DNA of 64,000 bases, taken from assembly GCA_026989095.1 (NCBI GenBank), contig JALSKA010000075.1:1-64000 (forward strand). Direction: 5' to 3'. This stretch comes from Ardenticatenaceae bacterium (lineage in GTDB: Bacteria > Chloroflexota > Anaerolineae > Ardenticatenales > Ardenticatenaceae). The position numbers and the translations under genes were made by a program. The notes beneath the pieces are model-generated. The model did no database searches and was not told the DNA's origin. It saw only the letters and a list, made by a program, of their open reading frames with translations. This document shows, piece by piece, positions 8,999 through 18,529 of this stretch (position 1 is the stretch's first letter; each line of letters begins with the position of its first letter).

Positions 8999-9442
8999 AT
9001 GGAATTCCTGAACATTGGCGTCGGAGAACTGTTGGTCATCCTGGTCATTGCCCTGTTGGTCTTCGGCCCAGAGCGCCTTCCCGAGATCGCCCGCCAGCTC
9101 GGGAAGGCCGTGCGCGAGTTCCAACGCCTCTCCAACGAGGCCACCTCTGTCATCCAGGAGGCCATGCGCGAGATCGAAGAGCCGGCCCAAGAGGTGCGCC
9201 AGGTGCTGGACGACACCCAGAAAGAGCTCCGCGAAGGGGTGCAGGAGATACACGAGGCGGCCCGGGGTGCTCTCGCCACGTCCGGCACGAGCCCCTCCAA
9301 GGCGAGCAACAGCCCCAATCCCAATGCCGACGCCCCGCCTGCCACGACGGACACGGGCGAGGCAGAGAGCCGGGGGGCAGAGCCGGAGCCCCATCCGGCC
9401 CCGGCCGCCAAGCCCGCGGTGACGACCCATGACGACCACTGA
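8999..9442 (+). CDS. tatA: Twin-arginine translocase subunit TatA/TatB
   Basis: Membrane component of the Sec-independent export system for folded proteins. One N-terminal membrane segment (about residues 7-22), then the hinge FGPERLPEIARQLGK and an amphipathic helix, as in all TatA/B proteins. Beyond residue 90 there is a long acidic, Ala/Pro-rich tail. At 147 residues it is longer than most TatA proteins, which leans toward a TatB-like role, but sequence alone does not decide. It overlaps tatC by 14 bases. Confidence 0.88.
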   Translation: MEFLNIGVGELLVILVIALLVFGPERLPEIARQLGKAVREFQRLSNEATSVIQEAMREIEEPAQEVRQVLDDTQKELREGVQEIHEAARGALATSGTSPSKASNSPNPNADAPPATTDTGEAESRGAEPEPHPAPAAKPAVTTHDDH

Positions 9443-10157
9443 GCTACCGCCCACGGACGACTACCTCGACGACAAGCCCATGCCGCTCACCGAACACTTG
9501 CGGGAGCTGCGCAGCCGCATGTGGCGGGCCCTGTTGGCACTGGCAGCCACGACTCTCATCAGCTCCTTCTTCGCCGGGCGCTTCCTCCAGATTCTCGAAC
9601 GCCCCCTGGTGCTGAAACCCCAGGCCATCACGCCCACAGAGACCATTGTGGTCTACTTCAAGGTGGCCCTGATCATGGGCATTGCCCTGGCCATGCCGGT
9701 GATCCTCTACGAGGTGATCGCCTTCCTCCTGCCGGGGTTGACCCCCCGGGAGCGGCGCTATCTCTTCTTCTTCATCCCCATGGCCACGCTCCTCTTCATC
9801 TCTGGGATTCTCTTCGCCGCCCTCGTGGCCCTGCCGGCGGCCCTGCGCTTCCTCCAATACTTCGGCCAGAGCTACGCTGAAATCCAGTGGACCCTTTCCA
9901 GCTACGTCTCCTTCGTCACCACGGTGCTCCTGTGGAACGGCTTAGGCTTCCAAACGCCCCTCATTATCTTCCTCCTCGTGAAGTTGGACATCGTGCGCTA
10001 CGAGACCTTGCGCAAGAACTGGCGCTGGGCCTTCCTGGTGGCCGCCGTCCTCGCGGCCATCATCACGCCCACACCCGACCCGTTCAACATGATGGTGGTC
10101 ATGTTCCCGCTCTTCTTCCTTTACCTCTTGGGCGTCCTCTTGGCCCGCTTTGCCTGA
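9429..10157 (+). CDS. tatC: Twin-arginine translocase subunit TatC
   Basis: Signal-recognising core of the Tat translocon, 242 residues with six predicted membrane segments. The N-terminal cytoplasmic motif MPLTEHLRELRSRM, where twin-arginine signals bind, is intact. So are the first-loop region and the F-x-P-GLTPRERRY motif. The ATG at 9429 lies inside the 3' end of tatA, so the two are coupled. Together they form a two-gene Tat system. Confidence 0.93.
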   Translation: MTTTELPPTDDYLDDKPMPLTEHLRELRSRMWRALLALAATTLISSFFAGRFLQILERPLVLKPQAITPTETIVVYFKVALIMGIALAMPVILYEVIAFLLPGLTPRERRYLFFFIPMATLLFISGILFAALVALPAALRFLQYFGQSYAEIQWTLSSYVSFVTTVLLWNGLGFQTPLIIFLLVKLDIVRYETLRKNWRWAFLVAAVLAAIITPTPDPFNMMVVMFPLFFLYLLGVLLARFA

Positions 10158-10196
10158 GATCTCGCCCAACGACTTCTTCAGAGGAGAACACGTCAA

Positions 10197-12008
10197 ATGG
10201 CCGAATTCAGACGATTCCTCAACGTGCGCAATGCGTTCGGCGGCACATTGGCCCCCGACGGAAAGCGCCTGGCCTTCCTCACCGACATCACCGGCACCAG
10301 CCAAGTGTGGACCCTCGACGGCCCCCAGCAATGGCCCGACCAGCGCTCCTTCGACGATGACCGCATCACCTTTGTGCGCTACAGCCCACGAGAGCCCCTC
10401 CTGCTCTTCGGGCAGGACCGTGGCGGCAACGAGATGGACCAGCTCTTCGTCATGGACGACGAGGGCACCTTCGTGCGCCCTCTGGCCCCCAAGCCCGACC
10501 GCAAACACATCCTTGCCACATGGTCCCCCGACGGCCGCACCGTGGCCTTCACGGCGAACCGGGATCACGTGGCCCAGCTCGACGTCTACGTGGCGGAGGT
10601 GGAACGCCCCGACGAGGTGCGCCGCGTCTTCACCGGCGAAGGGTGGAACTACGTGGCCGCCTGGTTGCCCGACGGCCGCCACGTCATCGTGGGGCAGTCC
10701 ACCAGCAACACCAACAACACCCTCTACCTGCTCGACCTCACCACCGGCGAGCAGGCTCACCTGACGCCCCACACGGGCGACGCGCGCTACCTGTACGTGA
10801 GGCCCATGCCCGACGGCAGCGGCTTCTTCCTGTTGAGCGATCAGGAGCGCGAGTTCCTCAACTTGGCCTTCTTCGACCTCCACGCCCGCACGCTGCACTT
10901 CCTCGAAGAGCTCTCCTGGGACCGGGAGGACTTGGCCCTCAGCCACGACGGACGGTGGCTCGCCCTCCTGACGAACGTGGACGGGTGGAGCGAGCTCGAG
11001 GTGCGTGATCTGGTCCAAGAGCGCACCTTCTCCGTGCCCGAGTTCCCCAAGGGCGTGGCCGGCGGCCTGCAGTTTGCCCCCACCAACGCAACGCACCGCT
11101 TCTGCCTGACCGTCACCGGGCCCACTCGCCCAATGGACGTGTGGGTTGTCGAGCTCCAAAACACCCCCCCCGAGGCCGTCCGGTGGACCCGCAGCGCACG
11201 CGCCGGCATTCCCGATGAGGCCCTCGTAGAACCCGAGTTGGTCCGCTATCGTTCCTTCGACGGCCTTGAGATTCCAGCCCTCTACTACCGTCCGCGCAAC
11301 GCCCGTCCCCCGTATCCGGTGGTGATCGACATTCACGGCGGCCCCGAATCCCAACGGCGCCCCACCTTCAGCGCGGTGACCCAGTTCATGGTCAACCACG
11401 GCTACGCCGTCTTCGCGCCCAACGTGCGGGGAAGCACCGGCTACGGCCGCACCTACACCCACTTGGACGACGTTCGCCGGCGCATGGACGCCGTGGCCGA
11501 CATCAAGGCCGCCTACGAGTGGCTGGTTGCCGAGGGCGGCGCCGATCCACAGCGCGTCGCGCTCATCGGGGGGAGCTACGGGGGGTTCATGGTGTTGGCG
11601 TGCATGGTAACGTACCCTGAGCTGTGGGCCGCTGGCGTGGACATTGTGGGCATCGCCAACTTCGTCACCTTCTTGGAGAACACCGGCCCCTGGCGGCGCA
11701 AACTGCGCGAGAAGGAGTACGGCTCCTTGGAGGAGGACCGCGAGTTCCTGGTCTCCATCTCCCCCATCAACCACGTGGAGCGCATCCGCGCCCCGCTGAT
11801 GGTCATCCACGGCGTCAACGATCCCCGTGTGCCCGTGAGCGAGGCCGAACAGATCGTGCAGGCCCTGCGGGAACGCCGTGTGCCCGTCGAGTACTTGGTC
11901 TACGAAGACGAAGGCCACGGCCTGGTGAAGCTGAAGAACCGGTTGGACGCCTATCCCAAAGTGGTCCAGTTCCTGGACCGGCACGTGAAACACCGCCCCA
12001 CAGCGTGA
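10197..12008 (+). CDS. S9-family serine peptidase (prolyl oligopeptidase/acylaminoacyl type)
   Basis: Two-domain peptidase of 603 residues. Residues 1 to about 345 form a WD40/beta-propeller-like domain (repeats such as LAPDGKRLAFLTD and TWSPDGRTVAFTA). The alpha/beta hydrolase domain follows with GGSYGG and the nucleophile Ser460, Asp542 in NDPRVP and His574 in DEGHGL. No signal peptide is visible, so it is probably cytoplasmic and cleaves short peptides. It starts 40 bases after tatC and is followed after 14 bases by a GTG-initiated hydrolase gene. Confidence 0.9.
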   Translation: MAEFRRFLNVRNAFGGTLAPDGKRLAFLTDITGTSQVWTLDGPQQWPDQRSFDDDRITFVRYSPREPLLLFGQDRGGNEMDQLFVMDDEGTFVRPLAPKPDRKHILATWSPDGRTVAFTANRDHVAQLDVYVAEVERPDEVRRVFTGEGWNYVAAWLPDGRHVIVGQSTSNTNNTLYLLDLTTGEQAHLTPHTGDARYLYVRPMPDGSGFFLLSDQEREFLNLAFFDLHARTLHFLEELSWDREDLALSHDGRWLALLTNVDGWSELEVRDLVQERTFSVPEFPKGVAGGLQFAPTNATHRFCLTVTGPTRPMDVWVVELQNTPPEAVRWTRSARAGIPDEALVEPELVRYRSFDGLEIPALYYRPRNARPPYPVVIDIHGGPESQRRPTFSAVTQFMVNHGYAVFAPNVRGSTGYGRTYTHLDDVRRRMDAVADIKAAYEWLVAEGGADPQRVALIGGSYGGFMVLACMVTYPELWAAGVDIVGIANFVTFLENTGPWRRKLREKEYGSLEEDREFLVSISPINHVERIRAPLMVIHGVNDPRVPVSEAEQIVQALRERRVPVEYLVYEDEGHGLVKLKNRLDAYPKVVQFLDRHVKHRPTA

Positions 12009-12022
12009 GGAGGAAGCTGCCC

Positions 12023-12874
12023 GTGAACGTCTTCGCCGATTCCGAAGTCGGGGCCCTCCGAAGTGTGCTGCTCGGGCCCATCGACCACTTTAGGCTGCAC
12101 CCGCCCATCAACGAAACCCAAGCTCACTACTTCGCCGTCGCCCCGCCCAGCGTCGAGCTCCTCGTCCGGCAACACGAGCGGTTCGTCGAGACATTGGCCC
12201 GCCGGGGCGTGGACATCCACTGGGTCGAACGGCGCGACGATTCGCCGGAGCAGGTCTTCACCCGCGACGTGGCCCTGGTCATTCACGACACGTTCGTCGT
12301 CTGCGCTCTCAAGGAGCCCATCCGCCGCAACGAGCCCAAAGCGCTCGCTCCCGTCCTCGGCGCTCTGGAGGGTCCCGCCTTCGAGGTCACCGACGGCGTG
12401 GTCGAAGGAGGGGACATCGTGCTGGACGGCCACACCCTCTACGTCGGCCGGAGCATTCGCACGAACCCGGAGGGCATCCGGTGGCTCCAGGAGCACTTCG
12501 GAGACCGTTTCGAGATTGTGCCCCTCTACCTGAGGCCCCCGTATTTGCACTTGGATGTGGTCTTCAACTTGGTGGGAAACGGCTTGGCCCTCGTCTACCC
12601 GCCGGCTCTCGAAGAACCCTCCCTGCAAACCCTCCGGCAACGCCATCGCCTGGTGCCCGTCACGGCCGAGGAGCAGTTCGAGCTGGCCACCAACGTGCTC
12701 TCCCTCTCGCCCGAGACGGTCATCTCGGACGCGCGCCAGCACAGGGTGAACGCCCTCCTGCGCCAACACGGCCTGGACGTGGTGGAGCTGGAGTACAACG
12801 AGGTCATCAAGCTGGGCGGCTCCTTCCGGTGCAGCACGTGCCCTTTGGTCCGGGAGCCCCTGGCCAACGTGTAG
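12023..12874 (+). CDS. Amidinotransferase/arginine deiminase-superfamily hydrolase (DDAH-like)
   Basis: Guanidine-group-modifying enzyme of the beta/alpha-propeller superfamily, 283 residues from GTG 12023, placed behind GAGGAGG. Features in order: FTRDVALVIHD (substrate-binding Asp region), VEGGDIVLDG, the His in YLHLDVVFNLV, and the C-terminal GGSFRCSTCP carrying the probable nucleophile Cys270. A second Cys, at 273, is unusual at that position. Size and motifs fit dimethylarginine dimethylaminohydrolase or short arginine-deiminase-like proteins better than agmatine deiminase. The substrate is not determined. Confidence 0.72.
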   Translation: MNVFADSEVGALRSVLLGPIDHFRLHPPINETQAHYFAVAPPSVELLVRQHERFVETLARRGVDIHWVERRDDSPEQVFTRDVALVIHDTFVVCALKEPIRRNEPKALAPVLGALEGPAFEVTDGVVEGGDIVLDGHTLYVGRSIRTNPEGIRWLQEHFGDRFEIVPLYLRPPYLHLDVVFNLVGNGLALVYPPALEEPSLQTLRQRHRLVPVTAEEQFELATNVLSLSPETVISDARQHRVNALLRQHGLDVVELEYNEVIKLGGSFRCSTCPLVREPLANV

Positions 12875-13021
12875 GCTGACTTCCCCCCGCCTTCAAACAT
12901 CCCCTGTTGCACTGTTTGTACGAATTTTCATCGAACATGTGCATCATGTATATCCCCCGTCCATCTTCCTGCCATACCATTGGAGGTGAGAAGGCAAGAC
13001 CTCCGTACAAGGAGCAGGACG

Positions 13022-15229
13022 ATGAGCAGGCCAACGAGCGCATTTCGACGGTTCTCCCTCCTCCTCATGGTGTGGGCAGCCGTGCTTCTCCGCGCCAACA
13101 CCCAGCACGTGCAGGCATCGCCGCCGGTGAAAGTGGGTGAGTGGCAGATGGCCCTCGCCGGCTTTCAGGCCACGGCCATGCGGGGCTTCGTGCCCCATGC
13201 CAACGGCCTGGCCCTGGTCTCCACGGCCGGCCTGTACGAATCTCCCCCCGTGAAGGCCGACTTCGAGTTCATGGCCTTGGGCATCACGTGGGAGACGCCC
13301 ATTCCCCCCGGCGTGACTGCCTCCTTGGAAGTACGGCTGAGCCAGGACGGCGTGAACTGGACACCCTGGCAGCCCCTGGCCATCGACGGGCTCGACCGCC
13401 CGGAGTTCGCCGACCCCACGGGGTCGGCCATCCTCATCGGGACCGGCCAGTGGTTCCAGTTTCGCCTCACCTCCGAGGGCATAGCCCCCACCACGCTTTT
13501 CCGCAACCTCAAAGTCACCTATCTGGACACGCGCCAAGGCCCCTCCGCGCTCTCGCTCACGCGGGCCACGGCAGCCGCCTCCGGCACAGCAGACGAGCCC
13601 CCCATCATCTCGCGGGCCCAGTGGGGCGCCGACGAGCTGTTGCGGTTCGACGAGCAAGGGCGCGAAATCTGGCCCCCACAGTACCGGGCACCTCAGAAGA
13701 TCTTCATTCACCACACGGCCGGCTCCAACACCATCACCGATCCGGCCGCGGCTGTGCGAGCCATTTACTATTACCACGCCGTCACGCGCGGCTGGGGGGA
13801 CATCGGCTACAACTTCCTCGTGGACCGGCAGGGGCGCATCTACGAGGGGCGGTACGGCGGCGAAGTGGACGGCAGACTGGTCGTCGGCGGGCATACCTAC
13901 GGGTACAACTACGGCAGCCTGGGCATCTCGGTGTTGGGCAACTACCAGAACGCCCCCGTGCCGGCGGCAGCCGAGGAGGCCCTGGTCCGCTTCCTGGCCG
14001 CAAGGGCCAACCGCTACGGCATTCACCCCCTGGAGCCCGGGTTCTTCGTGAACACGTGGTTCCCCTTCGGCGTGCTGGGCCACCGGGACGCCAACAGCCG
14101 AACGGTCTGCCCGGGGAATTACCTGTACGGCCGCCTGCCGGCCATCCGCCAGGCCATGTGGGAGCGGATGCAGGCCATGCCGCCCGAAGTCAACTTCGAC
14201 GAGCCGGCCAATGGCGCCACGGTGGAAAACCCCGTGACCATCAACCCCACGGTGAGCCCCACGGTCGTCCGCGTGGAGTTGCGCGTGGACGGCCAGGTGC
14301 TCGACGCCGATGGGCTGCCCCCCTTCAGCCTCACCCTCGACCCCGCCGAGCTTTCGCCGGGAGAACACACGCTCGAGGTGGTGGCGTACCGTGCCGATGG
14401 GGTGTCCGGGAACCACGTTCACACCTTCCGCGTGCCGGGCGCCACGCCCACGCCCACGCCAACTCTGACGCCTACGGCCACGCCCACACCATCAGCCTAT
14501 CCGCCGCCGACAACGCCTTCGGCCAGCGTCACAGTCACGCCCGTTTCGCCCCCTGCCTTGGTCTACCTGCCCGTCGTTGTTCGCGCAGCAGGCTCGGCCA
14601 CGTCGCCCGCTCACCCGACGCCCACACACACGCCAACGCCAACGGTCACGCCAGCACCTCCGGTCAGCCCAACGCCCACCCCCTCGCCAACGCCAACGGC
14701 CACGCCGGCACCCCCGGCGAGCCCAACGCCGACGCCGCCGCCAACGCCCACGGCCACGCCGCCAAGCGTGCCGGCCTGCCTCGACGTGCCCGTGAACGGC
14801 GACATGGAGTCGGACGGGGGCTGGCAGCTCTCCGGAGCCCGATATGTGACTCGCCCCCTCTCAGGGGCGCGCAGCCTCTTCGTGGGGCTCGAGAGCGGAC
14901 AACGGCCCGGGCGAACAGTGTGGACCTCGGCCCGTCAGCAGGTCACCCTGCCGGCCGACCGGCCCGTCACCCTCTCCCTCTGGTACCTGGCCGAGGCCGA
15001 CGGGAACCCCGGCAACGACGGCCAGTACATCGCCATCCTCGACGCCGAGGGCGCGGTGGCCAAGGTGCTCCTCGCGACGTTGGAAAACCGCTCCGAATGG
15101 CGCCTCTTCCAGGCCGATCTCTCCGCCTTTGCCGGCCAGACTGTCTACATCTACATAGGCGTGAAGAACGACGGTCAGGGCGGGGCCACCCGCATGTGGG
15201 TGGACAATGTGCTATTGTGTGGTCAGTGA
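13022..15229 (+). CDS. Secreted N-acetylmuramoyl-L-alanine amidase (PGRP-type) with Thr/Pro linker and C-terminal domain
   Basis: Exported cell-wall amidase of about 735 residues. A signal-like segment (RFSLLLMVWAAVLL) is followed by a beta-rich region. The PGRP/amidase-2 domain lies at about 195-370, opening with IISRAQWGADE. Zn ligands are seen in HHTAG and in LGHRDANSRTVCPG (His and Cys). Next come an Ig-like segment (EPANGATVENPVTINPTV), two Thr/Pro-rich linkers (DNA 14,441-14,770) and a C-terminal jelly-roll-like domain that probably binds carbohydrate. The ATG at 13022 follows AAGGAGCAGG. Such TPTPT linkers are common in secreted Chloroflexota proteins. Confidence 0.85.
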   Translation: MSRPTSAFRRFSLLLMVWAAVLLRANTQHVQASPPVKVGEWQMALAGFQATAMRGFVPHANGLALVSTAGLYESPPVKADFEFMALGITWETPIPPGVTASLEVRLSQDGVNWTPWQPLAIDGLDRPEFADPTGSAILIGTGQWFQFRLTSEGIAPTTLFRNLKVTYLDTRQGPSALSLTRATAAASGTADEPPIISRAQWGADELLRFDEQGREIWPPQYRAPQKIFIHHTAGSNTITDPAAAVRAIYYYHAVTRGWGDIGYNFLVDRQGRIYEGRYGGEVDGRLVVGGHTYGYNYGSLGISVLGNYQNAPVPAAAEEALVRFLAARANRYGIHPLEPGFFVNTWFPFGVLGHRDANSRTVCPGNYLYGRLPAIRQAMWERMQAMPPEVNFDEPANGATVENPVTINPTVSPTVVRVELRVDGQVLDADGLPPFSLTLDPAELSPGEHTLEVVAYRADGVSGNHVHTFRVPGATPTPTPTLTPTATPTPSAYPPPTTPSASVTVTPVSPPALVYLPVVVRAAGSATSPAHPTPTHTPTPTVTPAPPVSPTPTPSPTPTATPAPPASPTPTPPPTPTATPPSVPACLDVPVNGDMESDGGWQLSGARYVTRPLSGARSLFVGLESGQRPGRTVWTSARQQVTLPADRPVTLSLWYLAEADGNPGNDGQYIAILDAEGAVAKVLLATLENRSEWRLFQADLSAFAGQTVYIYIGVKNDGQGGATRMWVDNVLLCGQ
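14441..14770 (+). repeat. Low-complexity Thr-Pro-Ala linker repeats inside the amidase gene
   Basis: Degenerate short repeats of the type ACGCCCACG/CCAACG encode runs of TPTP, PTAT and TPAPP. They come in two blocks separated by a short ordered piece (ALVYLPVVVRAAG). They keep the frame and look like a flexible extracellular spacer between the catalytic and C-terminal domains. Length variation between strains is expected. Confidence 0.85.
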
Positions 15230-15336
15230 TGGTGAGCTCCGGGATTTGCCAATGGGGCCAAAAGGAAAGAGAATAGGGGGTTAATACACCCTCGCGTTCT
15301 CGAAGCATCTTGGTCAACGGGAGAGGAGGTCCAACG

Positions 15337-17070
15337 ATGGACAACACCCTGGAGCGCCGCATCGCCGTGGCGCGCGGCGACGAGCCGGCTGACCTCGTGC
15401 TCCGTGGTGGTCGGCTCGTCAACGTCTTCGACGGCACGCTGGAGGAGGCGGACGTGGCCATCGTGGACGGCCACGTGGCCGGCATAGGCCGACAGTACAG
15501 AGGACACGCCGAAATGGACGTGAGCGGCTGTGTGCTCTGCCCCGGGCTGATCGACGCCCACATGCACGTGGAAAGCTCCCAAGTGACAGTTCCCGAGTTC
15601 GCCCGCGCCGTGGTGCCCCGTGGCACCACGGCGGCCATCCTCGACCCCCACGAGATCGCCAACGTCCACGGCCTGGAGGGCATCCGGTACATTCTGGAAA
15701 GCCGCGCCGGCGTGCCCATGAGCATCTTCGTCATGGCCTCCTCGTGTGTGCCGGCCACCCACATGGAGACGGCCGGCGCCGAGCTGCGCGCGGAGGATTT
15801 GGAGCCCCTCTTCGACGAGCCGGGCGTGCTGGGCTTGGCGGAGATGATGAACTTTCCCGGCGTCATCGCCGGTGACCCCCACGTTATGGCCAAACTGGCC
15901 ATCAGCCACAGCCGGGGTGTGCCCGTGGACGGCCACTGTCCTGGCCTAGGGGGCAAGGCCCTGAACGCCTACGCGGCCGCGGGCATCGGCTCCGACCACG
16001 AAAGCACCCGCGCCGACGAGGCCGCCGAGAAACTGCGCCGCGGCCTCTACGTCTTCATCCGGGAGGGGAGCAGCGCCCGCAACCTGGAGGCCCTGTTGCC
16101 CATCGTGACACCCCAGAACAGCCGCCGCTGCTGTTGGGCCACCGACGACCGCCACCCCGGCGACCTGTTGCGCGAAGGCCACGTGGACCACTTGGTCCGC
16201 AAGGCCATAGGGTTGGGGCTCGACCCCATCACGGCCATTCGCATGGGCACCCTCAACCCGGCCGAGTGGTTCGGCCTCGACCGGCTGGGGTACGGAGCCA
16301 TCGCCCCCGGCTGGCGGGCCGACATTGTGGTGCTCGAGGACCTCCCGAGTTTTGCCGTGCGGGACGTGCTCGTGGCCGGCCGCGTCGTGGCACGACAGGG
16401 GCGCCTGATCGTGGACGTGCCCCGGCCGCCGGCCACGCTGCCCCCAAGCGTCCACATCAACTGGCAGGCCTTTGCCGGCTTCCAAGTGCCGGTTCCCGAA
16501 GGGCGCACACACGTGCGGGCCATTGTAGCCCTCGAAGGCCAAATCGTGACCGAGGAGCAGGTGGTACCGGCCCGTGTCCAAGATGGCTTGGCCGTGGCCG
16601 ATCCCGCCAGGGACTTGCTCAAGCTGGCCGTGGTCGAACGCCACCGGGGCACCGGCAACGTGGGCGTCGGCTTTGTGACCGGCTTCGGGCTCCGACGAGG
16701 GGCTTTGGCGAGCAGCGTTGCTCACGACTCCCACAACATCATCGTGGTGGGCACCAACGACGAGGACATGCTGCTGGCCGTGCGGGAGATCGAACGCCTG
16801 CGCGGGGGCCAAGTGGCCGTGGCCGACGGGCGCGTGTTGGCCGCGCTCCCCCTGCCCATCGCCGGCCTCATGAGCGACCGCTCGCTGGAAGAGGTGGCCA
16901 GAGCCGATGAGGCCATTCACGTGGTGGCCCGCGCCCTGGGATGTCGGCTCTCGTCACCCTACATGACCCTTTCCTTCCTGGCCCTGCCGGTGATCCCCAA
17001 GCTGAAACTCACCGACAAGGGCCTGGTGGACGTGGAACGCTTCGAGCTGGTGGAGATCTGGGCCGAGTGA
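15337..17070 (+). CDS. ade: Adenine deaminase
   Basis: Converts adenine to hypoxanthine in purine salvage; the amidohydrolase family uses a binuclear metal centre. It has 577 residues from ATG 15337 behind GAGGAGG, the normal length. The LIDAHMHVESS motif with metal-binding histidines is at about 75-85, followed by VVPRGTTAAILDPHEIANV, and HDSHNIIVVGTNDEDM lies near the C-terminal third; these are characteristic of bacterial Ade. It stands alone between the amidase and glyA. The gap upstream shows no purine riboswitch core. Confidence 0.92.
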   Translation: MDNTLERRIAVARGDEPADLVLRGGRLVNVFDGTLEEADVAIVDGHVAGIGRQYRGHAEMDVSGCVLCPGLIDAHMHVESSQVTVPEFARAVVPRGTTAAILDPHEIANVHGLEGIRYILESRAGVPMSIFVMASSCVPATHMETAGAELRAEDLEPLFDEPGVLGLAEMMNFPGVIAGDPHVMAKLAISHSRGVPVDGHCPGLGGKALNAYAAAGIGSDHESTRADEAAEKLRRGLYVFIREGSSARNLEALLPIVTPQNSRRCCWATDDRHPGDLLREGHVDHLVRKAIGLGLDPITAIRMGTLNPAEWFGLDRLGYGAIAPGWRADIVVLEDLPSFAVRDVLVAGRVVARQGRLIVDVPRPPATLPPSVHINWQAFAGFQVPVPEGRTHVRAIVALEGQIVTEEQVVPARVQDGLAVADPARDLLKLAVVERHRGTGNVGVGFVTGFGLRRGALASSVAHDSHNIIVVGTNDEDMLLAVREIERLRGGQVAVADGRVLAALPLPIAGLMSDRSLEEVARADEAIHVVARALGCRLSSPYMTLSFLALPVIPKLKLTDKGLVDVERFELVEIWAE

Positions 17071-17085
17071 ACGCGGGGCGTCGGC

Positions 17086-17114
17086 TTGCCACAATCTCCC
17101 TCATGGGGTATCCT
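17086..17114 (+). promoter_or_regulatory. Probable sigma-70 promoter of glyA
   Basis: TTGCCA (17086-17091), 17-bp spacer, TATCCT (17109-17114). The -10 is the same variant as that of the promoter at 31,423. The leader is about 85 bases; no glycine or tetrahydrofolate riboswitch consensus was recognised in it. Confidence 0.65.
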
Positions 17115-17205
17115 AGCCCCCGCACAGCGGCAAACGCCGACCTGCCCTGAAGAGGAGACAAGCACACACGGCTATCCCCTGCGGAGAAAGTGAGGTGAGC
17201 GAACC

Positions 17206-18480
17206 ATGAGCGTCTCCACACCCCACCTGGAACTCGGGTTGCTCGACGCCCCCCTCGAAACGGTGGACCCGGAGCTGGCCGAAGCCATCCACCTCGAGGA
17301 ACGTCGCCAGCGCGAGAAGTTGGAGTTGATTGCCTCCGAGAACTACACGGCCAGAGCCGTCAAGGAGGCGGCCGCCAGCGTGTTGACCAACAAGTACGCC
17401 GAGGGGTATCCCGGTCGGCGCTACTACGGCGGGTGCGAGTACGTGGACATCGTCGAATCCCTGGCCATCGAGCGCGTGAAGGCCCTCTTCGGGGCGGAGT
17501 ACGCCAACGTCCAGCCCCATTCGGGCTCCCAAGCCAACATGGCCGTCTACTTCGCCCTGCTGGAGCCCGGCGACACGATCCTGAGCATGAAGCTGGACCA
17601 AGGGGGGCACTTAACCCACGGGAGCCCGGTCAACTTCAGCGGGATGCTCTACAACATCGTCCACTACGGCGTCTCCCCGGAGACGGAGACCATCGACATG
17701 GACGAAGTCGCCCGCCTGGCGCGCCAGCACCGCCCCAAGCTGATCCTCACGGGAGCCAGTGCCTACCCGAGGCTGTGGGACTTCGAGGCGTTCCGGGCCA
17801 TTGCCGACGACGTGGGGGCCTACCTCATGTGCGACATGGCCCACTTCGCCGGCCTGGTGGCGGCCGGCGTCCACCCCAACCCGGTGCCCTACTGCGACGT
17901 GGTCACCAGCACCACCCACAAGACCCTGCGGGGGCCGCGCAGCGGCTTCATCCTGGCCCGCGAAAAGTACGCTCAAGTCATCAACAAGGCCGTCTTCCCC
18001 GGCACACAGGGTGGCCCACTTATGCACATCATCGCCGCCAAGGCCGTGGCCTTCAAGCTGGCCATGACCGACGAGTTCCGCGACTACGGCCGCCAAGTGG
18101 TCGCCAACGCGAAGACCTTGGCCGAGACTCTGGCCGGCCACGGGCTGCGCATTGTCTCCGGCGGCACCGACACCCACCTGATGCTGGTGGACGTTCGTCC
18201 CGTGGGGCTCACGGGCAAGCGGGCCGAAAAAGTGCTCGACAACGTGAACATCACCACCAACAAGAACATGGTCCCCTTCGACCCCGAGAGCCCCTTCGTG
18301 ACCAGCGGCATCCGCTTGGGATCGCCGGCCCTGACGACGCGGGGCTTCCGCGAGGAGGAGATGCGCCTGGTGGGCGAGCTCATCGCCCGCACGCTCCATC
18401 ACCCGGACGATGCCCGCGTCCACGACGAAGTGCGCGCCGCCGTCAAGGAACTGGCCCTGCGCTTCCCCGTGCCCGCGTGA
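17206..18480 (+). CDS. glyA: Serine hydroxymethyltransferase
   Basis: PLP enzyme interconverting serine and glycine with transfer of a one-carbon unit to tetrahydrofolate. 424 residues. Landmarks: [11 protein letters not shown], the [20 protein letters not shown] block and the PLP lysine Lys239 in [13 protein letters not shown]. It complements the glycine cleavage operon 26 kb downstream, which feeds the same one-carbon pool. It has its own promoter and ends convergent with a glycosyltransferase gene 49 bases away. Confidence 0.95.
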   Translation: MSVSTPHLELGLLDAPLETVDPELAEAIHLEERRQREKLELIASENYTARAVKEAAASVLTNKYAEGYPGRRYYGGCEYVDIVESLAIERVKALFGAEYANVQPHSGSQANMAVYFALLEPGDTILSMKLDQGGHLTHGSPVNFSGMLYNIVHYGVSPETETIDMDEVARLARQHRPKLILTGASAYPRLWDFEAFRAIADDVGAYLMCDMAHFAGLVAAGVHPNPVPYCDVVTSTTHKTLRGPRSGFILAREKYAQVINKAVFPGTQGGPLMHIIAAKAVAFKLAMTDEFRDYGRQVVANAKTLAETLAGHGLRIVSGGTDTHLMLVDVRPVGLTGKRAEKVLDNVNITTNKNMVPFDPESPFVTSGIRLGSPALTTRGFREEEMRLVGELIARTLHHPDDARVHDEVRAAVKELALRFPVPA

Positions 18481-18529
18481 ACGCCGCCCGGGGGCAACGG
18501 AGCTCCCGGGTCCCTCCTCGCTCCTCACC

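Noticed and set aside
14441-14770. Tandem repeats as a CRISPR array or mobile repeat
   Set aside because: The repeats are in frame and encode a Thr/Pro linker in a secreted protein; there are no regular spacers.
18487-18510. Terminator between glyA and the glycosyltransferase gene
   Set aside because: Only a 7-bp stem with a wobble pair and no U-run; too weak to list as a feature.
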